Position numbers and translations under genes: made by a program
Notes under the pieces: model-generated
What the model saw: the letters and a program-made list of their open reading frames with translations, nothing else
What the model was told of the DNA's origin: nothing
Databases searched by the model: none
Part shown: in pieces, positions 49,101 to 61,026 of the stretch
How positions within the stretch are numbered: position 1 is the first letter of the stretch
Layout of the letters: the number at the start of each line of letters is the position of its first letter
Origin: Colletotrichum lupini
Lineage: Eukaryota > Ascomycota > Sordariomycetes > Glomerellales > Glomerellaceae
NCBI RefSeq assembly: GCF_023278565.1
Contig: NC_064681.1
Coordinates: 1,426,001 to 1,490,000, forward strand
Reading direction: 5' to 3'
Length of the DNA: 64,000 bases

Positions 49101-51683
49101 GATCGATGTTCAAGCGTCTCCCGTTTCAGAGCCTCTCGTGGTTAATCAATTACAATCGCAAGCGGGATGTCTGGAGTGAATGAATCTCCTCCCATCCCTT
49201 CAACATAAACTATCACCGAAGCCTCTTTGCGTCTTTTGCGTGTGCTGATGATGAAGACACATAGCCTCACCTCGCAGGGGAGCGGAGCCTTACTGAGATA
49301 CCTCATGTTATCTATCACGTCGATATGAGTTTTGCGACGCCTCGTGCTCCGAATCCTACTTCCATCGCCCACAAACGAGAAAAACTGTCGTGTCTGAGTC
49401 CCATGATGTACGTGAAGTCTTATGCGGAGCGGTCAATGAAGCAAGATATTGCAAAGCCGGGAATAATGAAGTTCTAACTGAAGAGGTTGAAGAGCTGATG
49501 AATAGATCGGGTGAGAAGCAGATGCAGTAGACTGGATTTCAAACTCTGGCAAATAGAGTTTAATTAGACGACCTGTTGACGTAGCCAAGTTAATCAAGTT
49601 CACCAACTAATTGCGCGTCGCATTGGATGTACAGACTACGCCGCACCTAACCAGCCACGCGGCCCCCATCAGAGTCAGGGGTGCTGACGGTTTGACCGCA
49701 AGTAAAACGAACAGAACAACGATATTGCGTAGTTACGTTACGGTATGGGTAGACGACGCAACATCCCCCCATTATAATTAAGCTTGTTTTTAGCCGAATA
49801 ACAAAGTTTCTTCGGCGCCCGGTGTCGAAAGTTTTCATCATTGCAAAGCCCGGGTCTTTGGACGATCAACGCCCGATTCACGAAGAACTGTCGTCTGATC
49901 TTTTCCCGCTGCGGTTATACAGCCGGATCATCTCTTCCGATTGGGATCAGTGTGATGAGTGAACACTTCCAATGATAGGAGCCCGGAGCCCGGCAAGACT
50001 CTTGAAGCCATCAGCAAGCTTCTTCGAGACGCTTCGAGAAGAAGAGAGAAAATGAACAAGGTCTCGTTGTTGCCCATGGGCGATTCGGCACCGGCCCCGA
50101 TCTGTCTGTGAAGCGAGCGTTCGTCACCCGGCCCCACCACGCCTGACGACACCACCTCGAGCAGCGAAAGAGGGAAAAAGAAGTATAGAAACCGTTTGCT
50201 GAAATGCAAGGCGGGTGGGGTAGGTGACTCGGAGTGAGTCAGCTCGGATATGAGCGGGATGCAAGATTGCGACCCGTACACCAAGATCAAGGCCGTGTAA
50301 GTGCGGCTACGTACGCAGGCCAGAGGAGGAAACTTTTGCAGTGAAGAAAATTTCGGCGCAAAGCATTGGGTGACTGAGTAGACGATTGGAGAATCTTTTC
50401 ACCGCATTCTTGGCATGGATTCAAACGAGGCCAAACATCGCGGGAGGGCTACGGTGCAGTAGGCACTTCCGAGTCCAAGTCGGCCGCATCTTACTCCGAC
50501 TGACACTCCCATGACGCCGCACATGGCATTCGCGATGAACCAACCACAAGCTTTGTGGAAAAGAAATACACACTTGACACTGGATACATTTTCGTTGCCG
50601 TAGATATGCAGCTGAAGCCTAAGAAATGTTACGCGAATCTAGGCAGAGTAGGCCTGGGTGCTCTGAGTTTGCTGGGGGGCTTGCTGCCGCTGATGGGGCT
50701 TCTCGTCAGGCAGACGTGTCTGTCAGCAAACTCGTACCGGAGGTAAGATAGTCTACTCGGAAATTCTACGAACGGACGTAAGCCATTTCTCCCATCAAAC
50801 CCTATCTCTATGAAAGTACACATCATCCGGTGCATCTTCACCCCGGGGCTCTTACCTTATCCCCGGCCCCATCCCCCTGTTGGCTCCCAAGACGATCACC
50901 TCCAAGGATCTAACCTACACTTCCGCCTTGTATGGCTTACATGGAGCATACGCACCCTTCGGTATCACAGAGTCCCAAGATTCGCATACGTGACTCTAAT
51001 GAGGCTGGCAAGCTTGCATCGAGGCGCATGAGGCACAATAGGACGCATGGGCGTAATGACTCACACGGCTGTTTCTATCTTACCGAACAACGTCTATTCG
51101 TCCTATTCTAGCCCCCCCCCCCCCCCCTCCCTGTTCGTAAGTGCCGCTCCGGATGTTCGTTCTGTTCGTAGTGTAGGCTTACCCGCTGCTCTGGGAACCG
51201 TTTATCTTACGGATACCGGCCGGCAGACTTGCGGGCGGCCACGCGTGACTCCCTTTCCTGCGGATTCCCCTTTGCTCCACACCTCCGAGCTGCACGACTA
51301 CGACTACCGATGACGCCGTGTCGAGACGCGCAGCTGGGGGGCTATGGTACCTGGTTTCCAGCAAGATGCGTACCCACATCTCAAGTCCATAGTCCCAAAG
51401 TGTGTAAGTCATGGAAAGTACCGTACTCTCAGGTCTTGAATTTCAAAACTATGGAATCGACTTGGTATAAGTAAGAGACTTTTCCATCTTCATCCTCAGG
51501 TTTGTCTTTCTGGATCATCCTCATCAACATCAAAACAATTCAGAATCAATCAGACAATCGAACACTACTTCCCCCATCTTGATACCGAGATCACCTATTC
51601 TATTCCGAGGCTTTATCCGAACAAAACCACCCACCATTAAACCCTCCTCCGAACCATCACAAACCCAAACAATCAAAGCAGCC
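46147..51683. other. Gene-free interval of normal composition, 5.5 kb
   Basis: Balanced base composition with CpA present, so not RIP-mutated. Small open frames occur on both strands, but none has recognisable domains or a supportable exon structure. It contains a TACCT/AGGTA word cluster near 46,785-46,820 and a C16 run. It may hold long regulatory DNA, non-coding transcripts or orphan genes that I cannot support. Confidence 0.5.
51112..51127. repeat. Homopolymer run C16
   Basis: Sixteen consecutive C between TATTCTAG and TCCCTG; its length is prone to sequencing error. Confidence 0.9.
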
Positions 51684-52043
51684 ATGTCCGGAATGCACTC
51701 CACCTTCTCCAGCTCCATTACCGGCGACACCCGCCACAGCTACGCTCTCCTCTCCGCGATACAAGAGGGTTCAAAGGCCTCTTCTTCTTCTTCCGCCTCC
51801 TACTCATCCCCCTATCAAAAGGAGGCAGACGCCGCCTCAATGTCAAGCTTCGGCAGCTCCATGTCCCTCCTCAAGAGCAAACTGAACAAGCACTCCGCCG
51901 GCTCGGCAAGATCATCATCATCATCATCATCTAAAAAGTCTTCATCCCTGATTGCCCGCCAACGGGCCGCCGAGGACGCGAATACGCAAATCATGTACTC
52001 GCAGGCTGCATACTGGCCCTCCTCTATCCGCACCGACTTGTAA
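51684..52043 (+). CDS. Small Ser-rich hypothetical protein
   Basis: 119 aa, intronless. The start context GCAGCCATGTCC is good, and a CT/CA-rich, 5'UTR-like leader containing CATCAACATC precedes it. The N-terminus MSGMHSTFSSSITGD is followed by several Ser runs (residues ~33-40 and ~76-87) and a less biased C-terminus, LIARQRAAEDANTQIMYSQA, then WPSSIRTDL, with a predicted helix. No domain, signal peptide or membrane segment is visible. A TATAAG word sits about 215 bp upstream. It may be a lineage-restricted fungal protein; a chance frame is possible but the codon usage and leader argue for a gene. Convergent with Ask1. Confidence 0.55.
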   Translation: MSGMHSTFSSSITGDTRHSYALLSAIQEGSKASSSSSASYSSPYQKEADAASMSSFGSSMSLLKSKLNKHSAGSARSSSSSSSKKSSSLIARQRAAEDANTQIMYSQAAYWPSSIRTDL

Positions 52044-52434
52044 AAGAGCCGTCTTGGCAAGAGCAGAACCATTGAATATACGGAAACATGAGAAAATACT
52101 GAAATGGAATGCGGCGGCGGGAGAAGGAAATGGTGCCGCCGCCATGCTTGTATGATGGGACTTACAGGAGTTTTGGGAGTTGGTTTCTTACATTTTAGAC
52201 GGCCGCGCTGGAATAATCGCCATTCAGATGGGGTCTTTCTGGGTTAAAATATTTCTTACGTTCTTCGACGTCTACAACATGGCAAATGTCCGAAGCAACA
52301 CGTATTATACCGATTTATGCTTAGATTGATGGGAGCGAATATCCTCGGAAAGGATCAGAATCAAAGAGTTCCATGAATGTTACTCAGGGTATCTTGTCTA
52401 TCAGTAAGGTGGCCTTATATATTCTCAAATAGGA
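52044..52434. other. Convergent intergenic region
   Basis: 390 bp holding the 3' ends of the small Ser-rich gene (+) and Ask1 (-). No further feature seen. Confidence 0.5.
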
Positions 52435-53962
52435 TCAAAAGCTTTCATTGAGAATGTCCTCGTTCATCTTGACCATCGTAGGACTATACTCTGAGCTTTC
52501 CGGCTCGGCGCCAGCCGTAAGCAGAATATCGTCCACAATGCGCTTGCTGGCCTCGCGAGCTAGTAAATTTTGTCAGTAAACGGATCGATCACTGCAGAGC
52601 TTGTTCTTATTAAACAAAAAGCCACTCACCAGGGGTCTGAAGCAGTTTCGACGGCGGAAGTGCAAACTGGATGGTCTTGGGCGGACTCATACCGCCATAC
52701 AGCCCATGGTCTTCGTCACTATCGCTTTCCCAGTCGATCTCGTACCTTTGCTTATCAAACTTGGCACCGAGATCCGTAGTCGTATCGTCATCGTAGTTGC
52801 CTTTGGTAGCAAACACGTCCTTGGTCTTCCTCGCACCACCTGGGGTTTGCACGCTCACGCCCGGGGTTCGCGGTCCCGCAGATGCAGTCGCGGCAGCAAG
52901 ACGCTGTCTGGCATTGCTCTTGATAGGAGACATGAAGGCCTCGCTACGTAGCTTTGGAACGGCCATGACCGGCGAGGACATGGGCGAGTCCTGCTGCCAT
53001 GCAGGTACGTTTTCCTTCTCCTTGTTCTTGTCGTCGCGCTTCAGCGGCGAGACGCGGTAAGTGGGACCCTTGTGCGGCGTAGCCTGGATGCGGAACGTCT
53101 TATCAAGCATGCGGTGCATGAGAGGGTCCTTGTGGCTCTGCTGCTGTTGCGGCGGCGCGAACGAGGAGCGTGGTGTCATGGACATGTCCGGAAGACGGGC
53201 CGTGTGCTGCGCAAAGAGGACAGTTGAGTCCTCCTCGAGTCCAAGATCCTCGTTCTCGTCGTCCTCCTCGTGCGGTGCAGGTGGCTCGCCTTTCAGCTCG
53301 CGCTTGAGTGTCTCGTAGGGGGATTCGAGGTTTGAGAACTGCGGCTTCATCGTCTTTGTTTTAGGTGGCCGGGGTGTGCTGCCAGTGAGGTCATTGTCAT
53401 CGAGTACGGAATCGTCTGCACGGAAAGTAGAGTCGGCGGTCGAAACTATGGTCATGTCTTCGCCTTCGGTGCGTTGTTGTTGGGGTGTGCGGGTATAGTC
53501 GACGGATGTATCTTCTTGAACGGTCGACTCCTCTTCAGTTGCGCCGGTTTCATCATTGCCATTGTTGGCGTTCTCTTCGTAACCGGAGAGGGAAACGTTG
53601 GCCGAGGCCTCGAAGAATTGTTTCCAGAACTGCAGGTTCGCTGTGTATTAGCGATGCTGGAGTGCCAAAGTATGAGAATGTCACAGAAATAAGCGCAACA
53701 CACCTTCGAAGCATCCCAAACGTTTCGCGAATGCTCGCCATATTGCTCTACAATGGGCAAGATATTCGTGGTTACGATACGGTGCGCCTTGCTAAAGTTG
53801 TGGTCGATTTCTTAGGGAACGGTTAGCCGAATTGAAATGGATAGGCCAAGTTCTCTTCGATGCGGTGTACTTACCCTGGAGAGTCAAGGTGATAGACTGC
53901 TCTAACTTCTCCAACTCTTCTGTGAGAGTGAGATTCCGTGCGGAGGGGCCGGGACGAGCCAT
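52435..53962 (-). CDS. ASK1: DASH/Dam1 complex subunit Ask1
   Basis: 439 aa in four exons (53962..53875, 53810..53704, 53629..52630, 52559..52435); all junctions keep frame. The N-terminus LTLTEELEKLEQSITLTLQ, then EIDHNFSKAHRIVTTNILPI, VEQYGEHSRNVWDASK and FWKQFFEASANVSLSGYEE (from residue 66) is the conserved Ask1 domain. The remainder is long, disordered and acidic/Ser/Pro-rich with many S/T-P sites (SPMSSP, FMSPIKS, RTPGVSVQTPGG), expected targets of cyclin-dependent kinase. A conserved-looking C-terminal tail (REASKRIVDDILLTAG) is encoded by the last exon. In known fungi Ask1 is part of the ring-forming DASH complex that couples kinetochores to microtubules. The acceptor of intron 2 is chosen at CTGCAG, not the nearer CACAG, because only that restores FWKQFF. 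Confidence 0.9.
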
Positions 53963-54382
53963 GGTGCTAGCTTGTTCGGCGATTGTTGAGCTTGAGGGTC
54001 GCAATAAGAGAGCTCAGTTTGTTTTGTTCAAGTGCACGATTTCTTTCGTCCAAAGGAGGGAAGTAAATCAACAAACGCGGGCAGGTGGGATACGCGATGC
54101 GGGGCACTGCCAGGGGGTTCGGAGCCGGGGCATCACTTTGGCGGGGCAGGCTACCTTAGCCTCCTGTCCCGTCCATGTTCCGCTTCGGGGCCGCTTGTCA
54201 TCCCAAGTCTTTGCTATCAGATCTCAATGCACCGGTTCCCTTATTTGGATCATTGTTACAGGGTGATATAATAGATACTGTAAGCGAAAATAATGGAACT
54301 CCAACATGGTGGCTAATTATTGATCTAACGCCTGGGGTATCTTATCTGTTCATCAATAGTCCAACCGTTCCTCATCAAACGA
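53963..54382. promoter_or_regulatory. Ask1 upstream region and GCP gene 3' flank
   Basis: 420 bp between the Ask1 start and the end of the gamma-tubulin-complex gene, both on the - strand. No specific site identified. Confidence 0.4.
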
Positions 54383-57294
54383 TCATGCCTTAGAGTAGTA
54401 GCCAGACATGTCTAGCTTCAGTACAAGCTGAGCTATGGGGTTTCCCTCTAGTGCGTCAACTCTTCCTGAGGACAGCTTCTCTCCAGCTGTATCCTTCGTT
54501 CCGTAATCTCCTTTTTCACTCAGGCCCTTGCAAACCGCCAAGAAAACCTCGAAATTCCGCTTAAACATCTTGTATAGGCCCTTGGCGGTAGCGTCACCTT
54601 GACCACGAGATTTCCGCCCTTCGTTTTGGAGTCTCGAGTATTGGGCGAACTTCAACACGACCCGGAAAATGTCGTCGAGAAGCTTGAGCACAGGCTGTTG
54701 CCGCTTGCGCAAGAGTAGTGCAAGCATGATTCGATCAAGCACTTGAGAATGGTGTTCCCTCAGGCGATCAGGGCTAAGGACTGAGGTAGAGACTGTGCTC
54801 TGGTCTTCGGCCCTGAGATCCATCTCAATTTGGCTCAGTAGTTTCTCGAATGCCTGCCACGGCATTCCGATGCCAATATCGAAGATGTAGGAACTGAGGC
54901 TGGATACAAAGTGACGAGCTTCAAAGCAGAAGCGAATAGATACGTCATCGACATCTTGCCAGCCCGACTCCCTAGCCGTGACATCGCGGAAGATACGGTT
55001 GACAGTATATTGCATCCGCAGCACCCGAAGTAGCAGTTTGAAAATTCGGTCATACTGCACCAGAATAACGGGGGCGATAATAGCCCCTAAAGCTGCAGGT
55101 GACTTATAGGATAGCCGGAGAAAGTCCAAGGCCTCTAGTCCCGTAGGATCCATGCATTTGTCGATTTCCTCATTTGAGAGACTCCGGACTCCGAAACTAA
55201 GATCCCCGGGGAGTTCGTTCTTTTCGCCATCTCGAGGTCTTGAATCTTCGTGCAGCGATCCCTCATAACTTTCCGTTAATACTCCCATCAGGGCCAAGCG
55301 TAGCTCAGAACTGGCGGGTGGCCAAGTGTCCCTACCGCTTAATCGTAATCCCATGACTCCGCCTTGGTGAGCAACACCAGACTGTCTCTCTGCCGTCTCG
55401 AGATCTGGGTCGAATAGGGCATGGGAGAGGCGGCTGCAGAAGAATCCGTTACTCAACAAGTGGAACTCTTTCTGAAGCTTCAGATGCTCGCGCAAGTTGT
55501 GGGATGTGAAGAGCAGTTTCAGACTTTCCCTGCCCACGACTCTAGATTGCGCAGATATGATGGACCCGAAGGAGAGGATCGGAAGCAGTGACCAATGCGG
55601 TGTAAAATCAGTGCCTGCACTGGCGATCTCGGTCGTAACATCAGACAAGCGATCCCGAATGATGATGCCTAGCAGGTCTTCGGACGTCGAGTCGGCAATC
55701 GGTTTGGCGAAGTCCTGAATAGATAAAGCCAATCTGCTTTGTAGCTGATTCTCGTCTAGACCAAACAGCTGCAATTGATAGGTCGCTGAGTTTCCAATCG
55801 GCCAAGCTGGTGCCGCTGTTTCGACTGATCCCTGCAGAGAAAAGTTCTTGATGGCTTCAAGAACCGCACTTTCATATGATCGGATCCTATCCTCCAACTG
55901 CACGACCGAGTCCCAATCAAAAAGCCACTCAACTGTCGGGGGTCGACTTGAAGAGATAGTGCTCTCTTGTGACAAAGGGTGTCCGGGATGATTTGACCTT
56001 ATGAAACGAAGATTTCGTCCAACCTCGAATAGAGATTTGACAACATCTTCCGGCATAAAGCTAGGTATTCGCTCAGTATCAAGGCGGAAATCGACCTCGT
56101 CGACCTCGTCACCGAAATCGTCCATATGGGTTTCGGATTCCACCTTGATGAAGCCCTTTTGTCTTCCAACTTCGTGTTTGCTCAGAGGAACGCCAAGTTC
56201 ACGCCGTGTGCCGATCCACTCTTCGACAAGCTCAATCCAGGGTTTTGATACTCGCCGGAGGACTTCTCGCATCATATCTCTGAGATGGGTCTCGGCGTAC
56301 TCAGCAGATTGAGCCTGCTGGAATACAATGACGAAAACATCTTCATCTAGATGATCTCGTCGTATCTTTGACACCAAGGACTCAAACTGGCGCAAAGTAG
56401 TGTATATGTGCGCGACGAGCGATTGAACTTGGAGAATCGACCGTGGGTGTTGGTGATGCAAGGCGAAACTGCTTTGGATAACCAACAGGGCCTTGTCCAC
56501 AGCGCTCGCCAAAGCAACGCGGCATGGAGTCGGGTTCTTCAAATACGTGCTGTCGACAAACTTGCGAAGTTGACGATATGTATTGCCACACTTAAGACAC
56601 GAACGCTGAACTTCCTGGACAGCCTTACCCGAATATGCCGGTATCCTGATCCGGGGTAAGGCTGGCTTGAAGGCTTCATGCTCGTCTTGCCAGGAGAAGA
56701 ACACTGAGTCTCTTCCCAGAGCCAAAGCTAGAAGCGCATTGCAATATGTCCCAGCTTCCACCACGGTGAAGTCAGCACTTCCAATACGTAGAGGATCCTC
56801 TTGAAGCCCAATCAAGGCATCAAATGCCCCAGGCCCAGCCTCAGTTATGAACAACGGCTTTTTCGAGGGTATGTCGGGAGATTGGAAGCCTTCCCAAGTC
56901 TGGTAGTCTGGTAGCTTCGCGGCGGGCTTGTCAAATTCCAACCAGAAGTCGGCCACTTCTGCCTCTTCCTCTGCTGTGGGCTCTTCAAACGTAAAATCGG
57001 GGATCTGGTCCGTGTTCGACTCCTCCTGCTGCGGTGCAGGGTCTATGGCAGGGAGTGTGAAGAGTTCGCTGGGCTGAGGATCGGGAGGACTGCATGAAGA
57101 AGGCAACTCTGGGGCTGAACATGAAGTAGGTCAGTATGACGACTAAGATCATCTTGGGTTCCAGAGGCTCTACCTGTCAGGTCGAGAGCAAAGAAGCCAG
57201 TGTCGGCCCTTGGCAATTGGTCATTTAGCAATTTGGACGGCTTCCGGAAGTCTGGAATCGCGAAGACGTTTGAAAGGTCATCTTCCTCGAACAT
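54383..57294 (-). CDS. Gamma-tubulin complex component (Spc97/Spc98 family, probably GCP5/GCP6 type)
   Basis: 950 aa in two exons (57294..57174 and 57114..54383); the 59-nt intron joins ..FFALDLT to APELPSSC... An acidic, low-complexity region (EEPTAEEEAEVADFWLEFDK) precedes the GCP N-domain. Family landmarks are KSLFEVGRNLRFIRSNHPGH in the N-domain and, in the C-domain that contacts gamma-tubulin, VQYDRIFKLLLRVLRMQY and FEARHFVSSLSSYIFDIGIG followed by W. GCPs nucleate microtubules at spindle pole bodies and other organising centres. The length and long insertions favour a GCP4-6-like member over GCP2/3, but the subtype is a guess. The start is the first ATG of the frame (MFEEDDLSNVF); an upstream exon cannot be excluded, since a TTGCAG acceptor-like site lies at 57,361. 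Confidence 0.82.
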
Positions 57295-57805
57295 GGTTGT
57301 GCCGACGGTGATATTGCGATGTGGAACATTGGCGTAGACGGATATGGGGCGCAAAGCCTGCAATCAGTGACATTGCATCTCTGAGGATTCAGGTTCGATA
57401 TGACGTTTCTCCCAGGCACGTTTAGGGATAAAGCTAAATGAGCAGCTAGGGGCCCCGCGACGCGATCTGGCGCGTCACATTCAAGCACAACCTGCTGAGC
57501 ACGACCCCTGCATGTCTCTGCCCGATTCCGATCATCCCCGCAGGTTTGGCTCCTGGCGGCTGAAGAGCCTAAGACTCAAAAGGTACCTACCCTGCGACGC
57601 GGGAAAGCAGGTGGAACCAATCGAGAGCTCTCAATGCCTCAACCCGCTAGAGCTCTCATCCTCCGAAGCTTCTTTTTTCAACATGTACCGAAGCATCTGA
57701 ACGACAGCCTTACTTCCTCCATATCATCATCGAGCACCACATATACACGCGCCAGAATACAGGAAGAGCATTCTCTGTAAATCCACGCCGCTGGCCCTCG
57801 CTGCC
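57295..57805. promoter_or_regulatory. Divergent promoter region of GCP gene and EAF7
   Basis: 511 bp between two divergently transcribed starts. It contains GAGCTCTC words (57,620-57,660) and a GGTACCTACC word at about 57,581. A possible upstream GCP exon could also lie here. Confidence 0.45.
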
Positions 57806-59030
57806 ATGCCTCCCAAAAAGAAGGTGCGCAGCAGTGTGTCTGCTGTCGCAACGCCAACGCCAGCTCGCGATGAAGATGCCATGGATGTCGATACACCTGC
57901 TGCAGATACTCCCGTGGCGAGCGCGCCTCCGATCAAGCCTTCTGCGGATGAGTGGCCAAACAATCTGTGGACCGACGACCAACTCTCATCTCTTTACAAA
58001 GGAGTTATCCGGTGGAAACCAGCAGGTCAGTTCATCGGTACTAGCAATCCCAATTGAATCTGACAGTCAAATCGTAGGCATGCACAAACACTTCAGGATG
58101 ATTGCTATCAGCGAGCACTTGCGGAATCACGGAATTGACCCCGACTTTTACACCCACACACGTATCCCCCATATCTGGACGAAGCTACGCACCTTGTACG
58201 ACCTTAAGACGATCGACCAGCGAGAAGACTTCTACGACGCCCAAGAAGATGACAACTATGACGACCGATTCAAGGAGTTCACTCTTCCATACGACGAGTT
58301 TGACGATATGATGATGGAGCGTCGCCTTGCCGATGCTAGTGAACCTCCAACCTCACCACCCGAATTCGAGCTTACACCACCACCGCCCTCTCCCGGCGGT
58401 AGCAACACTGGCGGAAACACCAGGCGGCGAAAGCGCGCCTCCACAGTGACCAAGACTCGCGCCAGCACCGTCGAGGATACGGAAGATGCTGGCACAGACA
58501 CTGCGTCGCCGCCTCCAAAATCGGCGCGGGTGGCCAGGAGTCAGAAGAGGGCTGCCGGCAAGGCTAAAGCCGAGAAAGCTGAGAAGGTCGAAGAGCCTGA
58601 AAAGCCAAAGAAGTCCGGGAAGCCGGCGAAGGCAGAGAAACCCAAGAAGGGCGGGAAAGCTGGCAAGGCTGAAAAGGCCGACTCGACGAACTCGGAAGAT
58701 GACAACGATGATGACGAAAACTCGGGCGGGGATGAGGACGGGTCCGACTCGGACGAAGAAGAGCAAGATGATCGCAATGAGGCTGAAGACGGAGAAGATG
58801 GAGACGACGGCGACGAGGAAGAGGAAGGTGATGGGAGCAATTCTGGCGATGGTAGTGGCTCTGGTGATGCCGGTGACTCTGGCGGCTCTGGAGACTCCGA
58901 TGATGGAGACGAGGAGGAAGAGGAGAGCGCCGAAGATAGCGGGACCCCAGTATCGCGTTCGACAAGAGGTGCTGCCCGAGGTCGTGGCAGAGGCAGAGGC
59001 CGAGGTAGAGGACGGGGTCGGGGACGTTAG
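57806..59030 (+). CDS. EAF7: NuA4 histone acetyltransferase subunit Eaf7 (CT20/MRGBP family)
   Basis: 390 aa in two exons (57806..58025, 58078..59030; GTCAGT donor, GTAG acceptor). After a Lys/Ser leader ([10 protein letters not shown]), the conserved CT20 domain spans about 50-165: [57 protein letters not shown] and [12 protein letters not shown]. Eaf7 is a small NuA4 subunit that, with Eaf3 and Eaf5, forms a module linked to transcribed chromatin. The C-terminal half is low complexity: KAEKAEK-like lysine repeats, a long Asp/Glu/Ser/Gly acidic stretch, and an Arg-Gly tail ending in an (RG)n run, which could bind nucleic acid. A 231-codon frame on the other strand here is only the complement of this repeat. 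Confidence 0.9.
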
Positions 59031-59331
59031 CAACGAGGTCGGATGCATTAGCTAAAGTCGACTGTAGTCCCACCCGCCACAGCAAACAGGCTGGCGGCTG
59101 TCCATAAAGACAGACCTAGTGGAATAAAGATACCCGCCGCGATATGCGACTTCACGAATGCTTCACTGGGTACGAACATTGTAATCAGACACGCCTCGTG
59201 TTATTGTCTCACTCACTAGCATAAGATAGCATGGGACGATGGTCTTGGAATAAGAAGAAGAACAAAAAGTAGATAAATCCAAATCCATGGGTATCAAGAA
59301 CAGGAACCAAACTCAACGACCAAACCCGGGA
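59031..59331. other. Convergent intergenic region EAF7/RRN5
   Basis: 301 bp holding both 3' ends; no other feature seen. Confidence 0.45.
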
Positions 59332-61026
59332 TCATGCTTTCTTGTCCTGAAACTGAGACGTGCCGAGCATTTCCCACTCGCTGTGATACGTCAACTTCTC
59401 CCTCCATCTCCGCCCGACATCGTACACATCTTCCACAGCCCTGGCTACTTGCTTAGTAGGCTCTGTGGTCTGCGTCTTGACGAACGGCTCGGGGGGTTGT
59501 CGCTGCAGGAGCCGCCACATGTCCGACTCGTACTCGCGGCTCGCCTTTGCATCTTCGGCCTCTGCATACGCTTCCTGCGCCAGCTCGTTCCTGATCCTAT
59601 TCTTCAAGGCTTCTCTCGTGCGATGTGTCTCGGGGAAGTCGTACGCGGAGTAGACGAGTACCTCGTTAGCCTCCTCGACGGCCTCGCGTTCTGCGTCGTC
59701 CATGATTGCAGGTGCCTCATCACTCGATTCTTCCAAGACGGAGTCCTCATCATCTGCCGAGTCCGACATTTCGTCTTTCTCGAATTTGATCTGGGGTGTC
59801 GGGAAGCTCTGGCTCGGATGCTCGGTATCCACTTCCCTGCGCAAGACGCTTTCCACGCGGTCATATGGCATTGGCTCCTCATCCTCGTCGTCCCTAACAT
59901 CTTCGGCATCGTCATCGCAGATGTGAAGTCGTAACCTCCGTGCACATGTTGTCCAGAACTCGTTGCTGTTCTGCTTCATACCCAGCGATGCGACTGCCGC
60001 CTCAACGTCCTTGCGCCTGACCAGATTCCTCGTCGATGGTTCAACGTGCTTCCTGGCTCGGATCCGGGATTGCGCAATATAAAGTGTAGTGAGGATAATT
60101 TTCTTGGTGACAGAAACGAGAAGGGAGTGGAAATCCTGCAATGCCGTTGCTCTGATCGTTGGCGGTTCCTCGCTAACGTACTGCCAGTTATTCTCTGCAT
60201 TGGATGCGTTCATGAAGATGCGCTCGGGAAGACGAAGGAAGCTCTTCACCCGAAGGACCTCGGTGAAAGACAGTCCGTGATCGCTCGCGAAGGTCGGGTC
60301 CTTGTCCAGTCCGTGGTCGCCTTCGATGCGTTTCGCGAGCTCCAGGTTGATGTTCCAGCACTCCCCCCACTTCTTCTGTTCGACGAGCTCCTCGTGTCGT
60401 TCTTGACGGAACGAAAGTGCGTCGGCTGCTTGGTCGAGCGCGTGGCAGCATAGCGGACTAATCTCGAGGGCTGCAGGGTAATCTGCTAGATGTATTGGCT
60501 TGTTGCCTCCGTCCTGCTCTTTGTCCCTTCCCTCAACAGCCTCTTGCAGGAGGAGGATATACTGGCGGACTTCGATCTCACTCTTGGTCTGGATCTTGGC
60601 CGAGATGCCCGGTAAGTCGTCCTTGCCGAGTCTCGAGAGAGCCTCGAAGAAGAGCTTCTTCTCGTACGACGTCCAAGTTGTCAGGCCAATCTGCGAAGGG
60701 GGCAGATTATCGTCTCCTCCGAAAGCTGTGTGATGAACGACATCTTGGATATCCCCGTTCAAGAGATCCAAGTAGTTGTTGTTGAAGACGCCTTTGTGAC
60801 GCTTAAGAACTGGTTCCACGATCTCATCTTGCGCCCGTCGCTTTTGTTTTGAGAGGCCTTCGTCTGTGCCACTTTCATCGTCGCCAGATGATGCGACGGA
60901 ATATGCAAAATGCTGTTCCTGATGTTCAAACTTTTGCCGTTTTGGTGGTGACTTATCAAGGTCCTCAAGGTCATGGTCTCCTGGGTCCTGGTTTTGCAAA
61001 TAGTCGTGATCCGGCCCCATGCTCAT
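59332..61026 (-). CDS. RRN5: Pol I upstream activation factor subunit Rrn5 (SANT/Myb-like)
   Basis: 564 aa in one exon from ATG 61026 (MSMGPDHDYLQNQD). An earlier start would need a non-ATG codon at 61053. A Myb/SANT-like module lies at about 115-160: TTWTSYEKKLFFEALSRLGK, DLPGISAKIQTKSEIEVRQY, LLLQEAV, the signature used for fungal Rrn5. Later come histone-fold-like helices (LLVSVTKKIILTTLYIAQSR, then RKDVEAAVASLGM), a long acidic stretch, and a C-terminal ARAVEDVYDVGRRWREKLTY. In yeast Rrn5 belongs to UAF with Rrn9, Rrn10, Uaf30 and histones H3/H4, which binds the rDNA upstream element. Divergent from the helicase gene. Confidence 0.82.
   Translation of the reverse strand: MSMGPDHDYLQNQDPGDHDLEDLDKSPPKRQKFEHQEQHFAYSVASSGDDESGTDEGLSKQKRRAQDEIVEPVLKRHKGVFNNNYLDLLNGDIQDVVHHTAFGGDDNLPPSQIGLTTWTSYEKKLFFEALSRLGKDDLPGISAKIQTKSEIEVRQYILLLQEAVEGRDKEQDGGNKPIHLADYPAALEISPLCCHALDQAADALSFRQERHEELVEQKKWGECWNINLELAKRIEGDHGLDKDPTFASDHGLSFTEVLRVKSFLRLPERIFMNASNAENNWQYVSEEPPTIRATALQDFHSLLVSVTKKIILTTLYIAQSRIRARKHVEPSTRNLVRRKDVEAAVASLGMKQNSNEFWTTCARRLRLHICDDDAEDVRDDEDEEPMPYDRVESVLRREVDTEHPSQSFPTPQIKFEKDEMSDSADDEDSVLEESSDEAPAIMDDAEREAVEEANEVLVYSAYDFPETHRTREALKNRIRNELAQEAYAEAEDAKASREYESDMWRLLQRQPPEPFVKTQTTEPTKQVARAVEDVYDVGRRWREKLTYHSEWEMLGTSQFQDKKA

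Noticed and set aside
58353..59048. 231-codon frame on the - strand
   Set aside because: It is the mirror of the acidic/RG low-complexity half of Eaf7; compositional artefact.
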